From the NCBI GenBank assembly GCA_002633005.1, contig NMRA01000976.1, positions 1 through 64,000 of the forward strand: a DNA stretch of 64,000 bases, written 5' to 3'. The stretch comes from Phoronis australis. Its lineage: Eukaryota > Phoronida > Phoronidae. A program made the position numbers and the translations under genes. This document shows positions 21,631-32,930 of this stretch, one piece after another. Numbering within the stretch: position 1 is the stretch's first letter; each line of letters opens with the position of its first letter. Under the pieces are notes generated by a model that was not told the DNA's origin, did no database searches, and saw only the letters and a program-made list of their open reading frames with translations.

Positions 21631-24600
21631 CTATGGTTTATCTGGATGTTTTGTCTTCATGTGCCAGTTAAGTGAAGCTTTTTGTCGACAACAAAAACCA
21701 CATAAATAACAAACAACTGGCTTCTCATCGCTATGTATCCTCATGTGAATGCGGAGTGCATACGGTTTCTTGAACCACTTGCCGCAGCCTTCCCACGTAC
21801 AGGGGTACTCTCGCTTGTTCTCATGAACAGTAGCTACATGCTTTTTAACTAAGGTAATTTTATCGGACCTATAAGAACAACCCTCATATGTGCACACATG
21901 GCTCTGGATGGTTTCGTGTTTTGATTTCCTGTGTATATAGAGCTGGTTGGCATTGGGCAGCATCTCACCACAGTCAGAACACATAGTTGGCTCATAAAAC
22001 TCCACTTTTGAAATATGCCCGCGAACTACACTTAATGATTTGGATGTGTAACCACAAATTTTACAGCGATATTTGTATACCACTCGAGACTGGTCACCAC
22101 TTGCTCCACCCGTTTCGAGACCTTCACGTGCCTCAGTAGCAATACGGTCACCACGGCCTTGACTTTGAGTAGGCTGCTCAGAAGAATCCAAATGAGAAGA
22201 CAGAGAACTAGCGCCACTCAAACCCTCTCGGCGTTTTTCTGGCGATTCAGATGCGTATTCGTGAAAAGCCTCTAAATAAGGTTTGAATTTCACACTAGTA
22301 ATAGTGCACCGTTCATCGTCTAATCTATAATACAATTCGCTGATTTTCCGCTCTTTATATGGTGTTCTGCCTTTCTTTTCTCTCTTCGGCTTCTTGACGC
22401 TTTCTTTTTTTTTCTTTGGCTTAGGCTTTTTTACCCTTACTTGGCGAACAACATTTTCTTTTTTCTTCACCTTTGCTTTTTTAACCTCCTCCTCATCCGA
22501 ATCCAAACTGTTGTCAGTCTTGTACTCAAACTCGGACAAATCACTTGCCACATAATCTGGGTCATCTTCTGAATCAACCTCACCAATCCTTTTGCGTTTC
22601 TTACGACAACACTGACCCCTACCAAACTGATTATTTGCACGAACTTTAGAATCGGCTGCGTCTGAATCACCAACATTTGAACCATTTGTTTGCATACCAC
22701 CACATTCATTGGTTTCAACTGATTCTATCTCAGAGTCATTTTCACATTCATCAGTTTCTGAACCAGAATGCTCATTCTCCTGACAGTTTCTCATCTCAGA
22801 GTCCCGTGAGTCGCACAAATCCGTCACAGAATCACGTTTATCAAAACACTTCACCTCGCCCTCTTCACGAACCGCTGCACCGGGATCGTACCCATCGACT
22901 TCAACCTCCATTTTTAGAACAACTGCATCGCTTAATGTATCAGTCTTGCAGGTTTTCATGTTACGTGTCACAGCATAGTCAGAACTACTCTCCTTTGCAA
23001 TCCCACCTCCCAAGTTCAAAGCAGTGGAGTCTGGGAAACTAGAATGAGTATATGTTCCCATTTTCGCTATTCTGCTTCCGTTATCTGTGGCTATTTTATC
23101 ACTCAACTGAGAAGGTGCAATCAAAGTGGATCCTTTCACAAACCTAAAAATTTAATGAAATCGTGATAAAATTATCTTGACCATTAGAGGCAAGTAGAAC
23201 GATTTCTTCAGTATTCAGAATACAGTTTAATACCTTTAATTGAACGACCATCAAAGTGACTCGGAAGTCACAAAATCTTAATAAAGTTATATATTTCGGA
23301 CGGCTTTATAATAATTAAACGAAGCGCCAGTAGAAAAGCTTTCCGTTCAGAAACAACTAACTTTTGACCAATGCATCACTGACGCTATAAAACCGGTGTC
23401 AACTTGTTCCTTAATCAAATGAGAATAGTTTTTGAATTTACAAAATGCCAACTGTTTGTTACTGCCCAAGACGATGCTTGGAGAATAAACTGACAAGCCA
23501 TCACGACAAGACTTGCACAGTCTCGTCTCAAGAATTAACGAGCTGTCAGTTCATTTGAAGCCCAAACTAATGAATAATTCCAGACCAATTGGCTTAAATC
23601 AAAAGGTTTTTGTGATGGAAGGTGACTTTATAGCTGCTTAAGCGGAGCTCTAATTAAGCAACGATCAACAAATTTTGCCTGGGAAATTTGTAACCTCCAG
23701 CAATGTCACATAGTGACAATGATTGAAAGGGTTCATAGTGGCTGATTATAAAATTACATTACACGATAGCATATCTTCCGAGTCTGAATACTGTCAATGG
23801 GGCTCTTTATATCCAATCCATTTTGGAATTTTCCATTATTGAGTTGCTCCACCCACAATTCACAGTCAACCAAAACATTCCCCCTCACAGTTTCCAACCC
23901 TGTGTTAGTGCCAGCTATAGTGACTAACAATTCCGCCAATTGTATTATTTATAGTGAGACAGCTGAGTGTCATATGAGCACATGTTTAGATAAAAAATGT
24001 GACTTAAAATCTCATCGATCACAGTATACTTATCATAGTTTCAATAATTAGCAAATACATTATATAACGAAGCTCACAAAGTGTGCAAAGCACTGATGAC
24101 CATAACAATAACAAGGGAAGGGCAAGTCATTCACAAAAACTCAAAGCACTGAATATAAGATATATGTAACCCCATGTGAAAAAATTCTGTCAAATTTCGT
24201 TAAGACCCTTCATCAAACTTGGTAGGTATTGAGGCGAACAGAAACATTAAAACTGCCATTAGAAAGGGTAACAGCAGTCGAACTTGTTCAAAAATCTTCA
24301 TCAGCTTGCTTTCTATAAATAGAGATGGATTCATTATCAAGATTTTTCAAACTACCATAAAGGGGAGTAACAGCAGTCAAGCATGGTAAAAAATCTTCAT
24401 CAGAATGCTTTGCGTCAATGAAAACACCATCATAATCATGCATACAGAAACAGAATGCAAAAAAAAAGACAACGAAATATTAAAACTGCATCATTCTGCA
24501 AATTCAATGTCACACTTTTTCTTGATGTTTGACAGCCCTGCGGAATTATCTCCATTTCTCAACTCAGATTAAACACCATATTGCCAGGAAAGAATTCCTC

Positions 24601-27359
24601 AATCAGCAATTAGAAAACAAGTGACTGCATGGGCGTGTCGCAGTAGGCAGAAAAGATAGAGAAGGACTTTGCCATCCTGGACAATCAAAATGTCGGGGCA
24701 AAACCGAGATGTGACAATAAATTCACCGAGTTTACTGTACCACTACGGTAACACATTAGTATTGTCACTTACGTTGTCGACTGTTCAGTGTGTGCTTGGT
24801 CTTCTTCTGCCCTCGACAGTGGCAAACCAATTTCACTGCAATTGCAGATGCAAAGAGCACACACTTAAAAGTAAAAAGAATACAGGAATATTTTTCATGA
24901 GACTGCAGTACATAAAAACTTGTGTTTCTGGCAAAATCACAAAAAGAGCCTTTAATAGCGAGTTATCTGATTTGTCAAAGAACAAGAGCAACGCAGAGCA
25001 TTGACATGCGCCTGCCGTGTGTATCATTATATAATGCATATGCAAATATGTGTATGTGAGCACTTTATAATCATCCTTAAGTAGTCTGGCCAAATGAGGA
25101 GCAGACGCCAAAAAAGACTCCAAAACAGTGCTGCAGGTAAAAATTATTCAGGGTTTTTAAGGGTTGTTGTGTGATAAAAATTTCATTGAGACACTGTGGG
25201 TTCCATTTTAATAACAAAAAATATTGAGTAAAGAGTCAAAGAAACTGTACCTTTATGTAGAAAGTATCTCAAAAGGGATCTTTATTAAATAATTTTTAAA
25301 AATTACTTAATAGCATTGCATCTTGAAAATAATCTCACTGTACACCAAATTAAATTTTAAATTGAATTTTAGTAATATTTAAATAAAAGGACTAGTGACT
25401 ACAAAAATACCTATAAATTGTCAATTTTTATGTTAAAAACAATTTAGATGAAGGCTTGAAGCATGTAGGATTAGCAGAGACACCAGTACTTACGAGTCTA
25501 CTTTACTTAAGTGTCTAGATGGTGAACACGGAATCCTAGTTTAGATGTTTAAATTTGAGTCAAGGTGTACATTTGGATGCCCACTAGATGATGGATTGAA
25601 CCATCTCGCTTGTTCAAGCTGCCTTTATTGTCCCATTTTTGACATCTCTATAGGTGACAATATTAAAAGCCGATGCCCTTGTGTCAATGTGTAGCTGCAT
25701 ATTTTTGGCTTTCCCATGGATCCACGTGAGGTAACCAAGACCATAAACCCTTTGTTAAGGTGTATTTAGTTCCCAGTTGAACTGCATGTCAGTTTCAAAA
25801 CGCCTACAGTGTGAGTGGGCCACACCCATCATTTACAGGCGTCCCAAAGTTCTAAGCCAATATCTAGTTACTCCCCTCAAGCCCAAAATGATAACCGATT
25901 AGTTAGCTAGAACACAACATCCTGTAAATGACTTCCAAATTTTTATTAAAATATTAGAAATACGAGGGTCAAAACTTACCCAGGAAAGGGTTCCTCTGAC
26001 TCAGACGCCGTGTCTGTAGATGACGATGATGGTGACATGACTGTTTGCAGCTCTGACGGCTGTCCTTGACCAGAAGCGTGGTAACTGAAAATATGTTTCG
26101 TGTCAAAACCACTTTTTGTGCCAGCACAAGAACGCAATTAACATGCCAAGAATTGTATGATGACACTTGGCTTACCTCAAAATGTAACTGCTGCCTGGTG
26201 GTTTGGTAATTGCCCCAGTTATGTTGTACATGCATCAGGATTAATGAGGAACATACTATTGAAACATTAAATGCTTTAGGTTGTTAAAGTCATATTTCTT
26301 GTCCAATTTGCAAACTTCAAAAACCTAATCATGTGTTTTTCGCAATGTGTTAAATATGAACTTTCAAAACGAAAATCTAAAAATACTATCATTGCCTGCA
26401 ATGTGTTTATGAGTCTCACTATCCAGAGAATGATAACATCAGAAGTGCGAGGCGATTTAACTAACCCCAACAGCTGATGGTCGGTGTCTTTGATTTGAAC
26501 CAGCAAATTCTGAGGTATGCAAACTGGTAGAGTTGCCCTATCTCGACTGGCTAGGGTGTCAATGAAGGATTCTTCTCATGGTATGCAGAATGGTAAGCGT
26601 ATTGTTATTTCACTCTAGCTTTAATGTATGGATTGAACCACGCTTGTATTGCAATCTCTATGATCAGCATTCAAATGTAGATTGCAACACGAAATCTGCA
26701 ACTTACAGTTCCAGGTCATATAGGTATAGGCAAGGAACGCTGGAACCATTTGCACTAAATTCCAGTAATCAATTAACAGTATGAACATTTCTGAAAGACC
26801 CTCAAGGCACTCTTTTAAAAATTTGCTGCACGTGACAATACAGGTCAAATCGCTATTTGCTCCTAGGTATAGACCACGGAAATCCCAGAGCTGATTTTGA
26901 TTGCTCTCAGGTCTATCAGGTTCTCTGACTGTCAAAGCAGATTGGTCAGTTTGGAAATTAGCTAAATCAGAGATCATCTAAAATTGTTTCGCAGGAAATT
27001 CAAGTGGTTGGTAAAACATGGAAAAAATAAGTTTTTCAAAAATGATTTTTAGCTATTCACTTCAATCAAAAGTGTTAATCTGTTTCCGAAAGAAGTCTTC
27101 AAACTTACCAAACTAGCGAAAGAAAGCAAACTTACCTGTCTAGCAGAGAAATACAAACTTACCTATCTAGCAAAACCCGGGCAAACTCGGCATTACTGGG
27201 GATGTTCAACGCCACTCGGATGGAAATCCAGCGTGCAATTTCGTCTCCAATGCTAATCCTTGAGATGTTACTCCTTCTATTTCCTTCAGCTTTTCGCTTC
27301 TTCTTCTCTGATAGCGGCAGAAGATCCCTTTGGTCACCACTGTCACCCGTGTCGGCCAT
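21631..27359 (-). CDS. Gene B: C2H2 zinc-finger protein, ZNF653/ZNF692/ZFP91-like
   Basis: Three exons: 27359-27163, 26084-25980 and 23143-21631, total 1815 nt or 604 residues. Start at AAAATGGCCGAC (Kozak-like). Exon 1 has a basic block (EKKKRKAEGNRRS), IGDEIARWISIRVALNI and FARVLLD; exon 2 completes SYHASG. This matches the N-terminal domain of ZNF653/ZNF692. An acidic middle (CENDSEIESVETNECGG, DSEDDPDYVASD) is followed by a Lys-rich nuclear signal at about 327-362 (KKPKPKKKK). Residues 457-604 hold five C2H2-like units: a degenerate first (CKIC with no clear H pair), CSDC...HRKSKH, CTYEGC...HVATVH, CTWEGC...HMRIH and CYLC...HMKTKH. The last contains CGFCCRQKASLNWHM, a signature of the ZFP91/ZNF276/ZNF653/ZNF692 group. 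The protein ends three residues after finger 5. It is likely a nuclear DNA-binding regulator. Gene A is a paralogue by exon 1. Confidence 0.88.
23150..25975. other. Gene B intron 2 content
   Basis: A+T-rich. A unit of about 120 bases is present twice near 24260-24420 ('agtaacagcagtc(a/g)a' then 'aaaatcttcatcag'). No extra exon is recognised. Confidence 0.4.
27100..27176 (-). repeat. Three tandem copies of the exon-1 splice donor (27-bp period)
   Basis: On the minus strand, GCTAGATAG|GTAAGTTTG (GT at 27162), GCTAGACAG|GTAAGTTTG (GT at 27135) and GCTAGTTTG|GTAAGTTTG (GT at 27108) follow each other at exactly 27 bases. Only the first joins exon 1 to exon 2 in frame without a stop. The other two would read LLDR followed at once by TAA. 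Confidence 0.85.
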
Positions 27360-27689
27360 TTTTGCGACAGCACTGGTATGATCACTTGAAATGTAAATCA
27401 CTCTCACCACGAGAGTGTAACCTGAGTGGTTGTTTATTGTAAAGTCACGGGTGGCAGTCCCAACCTGTTAACGGTTTCATTGGTTTTGGGCCAAGAGTGC
27501 AACACCTGAAAACAAAGAGCATGATGTTAGGCCAAAGACTTCATGGATCGTGCACGTGTCCAATGAAACAGATTCCAAAGTGAATTGTCCACGTTTTATG
27601 ACAATGCCAAAAGCAGCGGGATTCACCAAAAAGTGAATACAGACAGCCACATAATTGCCAGTATCCACAACATTGCTGTCGGTCAAGGC

Positions 27690-28940
27690 TCACACTCTCC
27701 TGAGGGAAATGTGCCTATGCCTCAAAGGATACTAAACCCTGTTTAGATGATTTCAAGCAATCCTTGTTCTGTCACCTGCTAATGCATCGATCTAGAAAGA
27801 TAAAGAAAGGAATCACCTAAAAACTCATACTTTCTAACTCACAAATTGTATATTACGGTCTTAAAGGGTGGTCTTTTACCACAGTTGCCATGTAATTCAC
27901 AGGTCACGCTTGCCCGTTAAGCAGACTTTGAAAGGAGTTTTCAAATTTTGCTCCGAACTTTTGAGGGTTGTCGAGGGTTACAGAGCATTATTTTGTTTCA
28001 GAGAACTGCATGGGAAAGTTGTTCTTAGTATCTGTTAAGGCCAAAACCGGGTTCGGTATCCTTTTAAGAGACGATTTTATAGGAAATCTCCCAGTTGCAA
28101 CCAATTTAACCCCACCCTGGTCATCACCAAATCCCCACTGAATCATGTAGCTTAAGTACAGGTTTCAAAGCATCCCTTACAAACCCTTAGAACAGACCAG
28201 GGATGTGAACACTGAAAAGGCTAGACTGTGAAAGATGATTTTCGCAGTTAACGAAAGCTTCTGAATGCCAGGGTTGGTATGACATGAAAATCGTACTAAC
28301 CTTGAGGGGAAATGTTTAGCCAACACTGAATGAACAATTTAACCAATTCCTCCAGTTGCAAGGTATTCAAAATTTGAATCGCCAATGGAAGTGTTACTAT
28401 TCTCAGAAACCCATCAGTAGAATAACAAGTGTTGCACGCAATATTCAGAATCATGCTTTGGGTGGTCACACGACACCATTCTTATGAATTTCCAGCCATA
28501 AATAGTCATATCAGGCGACAGTTGAGCAATCGAGAGCATCTCCCAGGACTCAGTGTCAGCATAGATTATAGACAGCAGATTTGCCACTCTGACATTTTCT
28601 AGGATACTATCCTAGAAGAGGCGCCACTCTAATACACTACCAATTTCAGTTTTCTGTTATAGTGTATAGTGACAGGAAATTCTCGCATCTATTTCATTGT
28701 CCAGTACAACGAAAAAAAAATTGGCATTGAAACGCTGAGCAATTAGTCTTACAATAATGGAACTGTTGGTATTGTGAGTACTTTTGGCACCCGACAACAC
28801 AACAGCCGACCATGATTAGCTGGAATTAAAACTTGCTAATTTTGCCAGGTATCGCTAGTGAACAATGACGTCACGGCTCATGCGATAGATCCCAGATTTC
28901 GTCTATTGAAAATATATACGAAGTTGGCTATGCAAGTTAG
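27690..28940. other. Upstream region of gene B
   Basis: No gene is recognised. It holds one segment shared with gene A intron 1 (about 27735-27785) and a 19-base palindrome TCTAGGATACTATCCTAGA near 28598. Confidence 0.35.
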
Positions 28941-28942
28941 GT

Positions 28943-29113
28943 CAGATGCGGATTTAGGGGGGAGGGGTGCCAAGAGGGCCATGGCCCCCTTAAAATTTTC
29001 CAGAGATTCCACTTTGCAGTTCAGGGGTCCGAATGTTTGATGGGCAAAATCCTGGCTATAATAATCTTCCCTGCCCACCCCCCCTCCAACTCGAAATCCT
29101 GGATTCAACCCTG
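28943..29113. mobile_element. hAT5-like MITE
   Basis: It starts CAGATGCGGATTTAGGGG and ends AAATCCTGGATTCAACCCTG, and shares the family's internal 'ggccatggccccctt' phrase. Target duplication decayed. Confidence 0.6.
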
Positions 29114-29547
29114 TAACTTGTCTCGACGTACCATGGGGATGTTATCCACCAAGAATGGTCTATTTATTTACGGACTGCCATTTCTTTTCAAACCCAAAAT
29201 TGACTTGTCATCTGAACAACATCTAAGAAAAACCTTGAAACCGACTTAACATGGTCAGAATCACAAGTTTGTTTCTAAAATAGAAAGCGAGTTTATAACA
29301 ACTGTTAGTGTAAATTGTTTTTGACGAGGTTAAAACTTCTTACTTTGCAGCTGAAATTTGGTTGTAGGCCTAACTACACTAAATGGACATCGAAGTTCAG
29401 TGATTAGTGTATTGGGAACGATCCAAAGAAGCTGAAGACGCCTGTGTACACGGCCATGTAATCCTGTCCAAGAGAATGGCCATGTGACAACAAAAACCTC
29501 AAAAGATTATACTAATTAGGAGAATTGCATGTGGAACCAGAGTCTGA

Positions 29548-29869
29548 AGACTCTGAAGCCTTCAGAGTCTGAAGGGTACCTGAATTTCCTGCAGAAATTA
29601 CGTCTTGCAAGCACTCCAATTAGTCATAGACAATGACCATCGTCTCTGCTGGCTTCGCTAGCAGAGACGATGGTCATTGACTATCCAAGTCAAGGACAAT
29701 CACCGTCTCTACTAGGCAATGACCATCGCCTCTGTTGGCCCGGGCCAACAGAGGCGATGGTCATTGCCTACGTCTCTACTAGCTGGCCAAGGCCAGCTGG
29801 ACGGTGATCAATTTCTATCCATCCAAGCCACAGGCGTTCTCAGCTTCTGATCGGGACGATCAGAAGCTG
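29548..29869. repeat. Cluster of five near-perfect hairpins
   Basis: In order: (1) 29548-29570, 11-bp stem, AGACTCTGAAG arm; (2) 29626-29684, a 20-bp perfect stem CAATGACCATCGTCTCTGCT extended by 4 bp beyond one mismatch and closed by a GGCTTCGCT loop; (3) 29713-29770, a 58-base perfect palindrome with 29-bp arms centred on CCCGGG and no loop; (4) 29781-29798, AGCTGGCC-AA-GGCCAGCT, itself inside outer arms ATCACCGTC/GACGGTGAT; (5) 29841-29869, 13-bp stem CAGCTTCTGATCG with a GGA loop. Hairpins 2 and 3 share the arm CAATGACCATCG(T/C)CTCTG. Hairpin 3 is flanked by the direct repeat CGTCTCTACTAG. Confidence 0.85.
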
Positions 29870-30123
29870 TGCACTCTAAGTGTTAGCAAAGACGAATCCC
29901 TCGGTACTAACAAGCATATAACCAGGCCCCGGAACTTAACTTCCTCACGATATTTTTAGAACTCTCTTCTCATTGTACGTTTCCCATGTGGTAAAATTGC
30001 AACCTCGAGATTTCACGGAACTGGCCGCGAGAGTTTGCACTGTGAATTTCCGGTAGTCTGCTACCCTCTGACACAGCGCCACCTAGAGTGTAGTAGTCTG
30101 CTCCAGTGTTATGAGATACATAG

Positions 30124-32817
30124 CTCATTGGTTGTAATTATCAAATCAAGCCTAATTTTCTTCATCTTCATTTTTTTATTTTCGTTCTTAGTGGATTCAC
30201 CAAATGAGACGCCTGACGTATGGTTCCATATAGGCTAACCAAGGATTTCTCAGCAAAAATTCGACAAACACTGGTCATCATTTCAGTGGGCTCCGAACCG
30301 TGGCCCTCAGCCTCGGCTTGCTGGATACCGGGAACAGTCCGACCTCTGATATCTTTTTAGCATCAGGCAGCTGACCAAAGGGCCTATTAATATGTAGAGA
30401 TTTATAATTTTGGACGAATGCCTGATTAAATTCTTCAACGAAGCAGGGAGATCCATCTAAAATTTTTGTCGTTGTCGTCCGGTAGCAATCTTTTGAATCC
30501 TTAAAACTATTTCCGTGCCCAGTAGTTTAATTAGTCATTTATATAACCTCTATTGTCCATTCGGCCACTGCATATTGATATTACACCCTAAATTAATTGA
30601 CAACACAACTGATCTGACTGACTGATTACAATAAGCTAATTAACCTGCCCTTTACTAAATACCTGAAAGGTTTCACTACTAAATTCTAGTGCTTTGCATA
30701 TTCTCTTGGTTTTTAGAATTGAAAATATTCTTTAAACCTGTCACGTATGGAATACGATAATCATTTATAACGTGAATTATTTTATCTCGATTAAAAACAT
30801 ATATTCGACGATCACTTTCGATTAGAAATTCAAAAAACAAGCCTGCATTTTACTACACTGGCAATATAACATATAATAAACCAACATGTATTTTCTGATG
30901 TTTTGCTGGTTGATTAAGGCATACACACGGCCATTTTTGCCAGTATCTGAAGAACGTCTTATGTAATCGGGAGGTGTTGAGCAGTGCGAATTTGAACTTT
31001 TTTCTAAATCATCATTTGTGGCGGTTGCAGGCATAGAGGTTGAATTCAAANGTAGCCGCAAGGTTCCCGCGTCTTCGCCCGCTCCCCCGTGCGGTAAACC
31101 GCGACGTGTTGTATGGGGAATACCCTGAAGCACAATCAGGCCTGCAAAGCACTTAGGAGTGACTCCGTATAAAAATAAACAAGTAGAGACTATACCCATA
31201 ATCACAGATTTTTTAGACTTAGCATATGAGGTCGGTTTGATAAGATGTAGAAAACCCTCGCTTTTAAAAATTTCCATCCATTACCGTAGTTCTTATGACC
31301 TGTTTATACCTCCATTTTGCAGACATGTAGACATGTTTAAATGCATTTTACTAGCATGCATAGTGAGCTGATAGTAAATGAGTGCTGTGGTTTAAAAGGC
31401 CTATGCTTGAATAACTTAACAGTATAACTTTGAAATTTCAATTTCAAATTTTTATACTTTGATTTTGTGTGGCAAGAACGGCTATTTCGAAGGTTTTCAC
31501 TAAATCCATTTTTGGCCAAAGTTGGAACTTTGTAGCCAGTCATATTGCACCTTTCCAAAAACTGACCCTCTAATAATTTGTTCAGTCATTTCTAACCTGT
31601 TCATAATCTAAAATAAAAAAATCTTTCCTCTCCCGTAGTTTCTACGTACGAAGCATTACACGTACCGCACTTCGTCCTATTTGCCTGTTCTTAGTTGCCT
31701 CAACCACCAATAGGAGGCTCTTGGAACATGTAATTAGCAGAAACCGTAGAGAGGGAATTGGCTTGCAAAACACGACGTAAAAATCTTGTACTTCTATCTT
31801 AGAAAAAAGCAGACATACTACTAATTTCCATTCCCTGAAAACCACACTGATGATTACAGCTTATTATTACAAATTATGCACATAAATTAAGATTGACATA
31901 CGTTTTACAGAGACGACACCCTGACGACAATACCCGTAAGCCAAACAGCGCGTGGCTCCCTGTCTGCCATATTCAATGATGATGAACGATATGTAAACAA
32001 AAGCAAGGTAAAATTTTGAGGGAAAAAATGAAATTTTGAATACTAACGAGGTTTTAAAATATTGTCAACATAAAGCAATGCAAACCTGTGACCCACGCAT
32101 TGCTTAAACGCCGGTCATGTAAGCCAAAGTACAGACAAAATTCTAATGGTTTGGCCGAAATTCTCTCACGGAGTGCTGCTAGTGCATGAGAGGTTTTGCC
32201 GGCTCCGTCGATAAGACAATCACTGAAACGTACTAGATATTTTATAAAATTCGGAAAATATTTCCATGATATTACGTTTTCGTCGTTATAATTGTATAGC
32301 ACTTCAGAGGTGTTTTAAAACCGACAAGGCGATCAGCTGTCAAGAGGCCGCTCTCCGGCGGGCCCTTTCACTGGATTCGCAAAGTTTTTAGTCTGGGCTT
32401 TTAGGGGAGCTTATTTTTGTCAGCGTTAGTTCATCCTGTTGGTATAGTTATAAGGGCTCGCCCAGCTAAATGTGATGATTTTTCCTCGACCTCTACTAGT
32501 TTAACCGGAAATTCGAACATCACGGCTTGGGCGGCCCGAAGCCGGTTGTAGTATGCATTTGCACGGATCCGATTTCCCGAAAGGTGATTGGAATTGTCTT
32601 CTTCAGGTTATACCAAATTACACCGATAATACAGGCGTTTTTTTCACGAAAACGCAAGGGGGAGTTACTGCGTCACGCTTTCTCCATCTCCATTGGGACA
32701 GCTGGAGATGATGAACATAGTCCCCAAGTCCACCCACTGTGGGTTTGGGCAATTAATTACCAAATAAAATGCCTAATGGTTTGTACTTCATAATGATACA
32801 GTTGGTAGAGCAATTGN
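30124..32817. repeat. Tandem segmental duplication, copy 1
   Basis: From 'attggttgtaattatcaaatc' to 'ggtagagcaattg' this segment is nearly identical to 32931-36361. It lacks about 870 bases present in copy 2 and holds about 65 bases (after the n near 31052) absent from copy 2. No gene is convincing in it; several open frames on both strands break between the copies. A single n follows its end (32818). Confidence 0.85.
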
Positions 32818-32930
32818 TAGATTTTGAAAACACTCTAATAAATGAACTAAAAAATACCAAAATAAAATTGCCCCCCTAAAGTACTCACAAAAAACATTTT
32901 CTAGAGGCCCTACAAAATCTGGCCCACCGA

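Noticed and set aside
30822-31277. Minus-strand 151-residue frame in duplication copy 1
   Set aside because: It crosses an n and a breakpoint absent from copy 2; the shared 45 residues have no recognisable domain.
32054-32302. Minus-strand exon-like frame with DGAGKTSHALAALRER, resembling a P-loop, between TTTCAG and CACAG|GTTTGC
   Set aside because: In the duplicate (35660-35870) a 2-base insertion breaks the frame at the same place, and no further kinase motif or exon is present.
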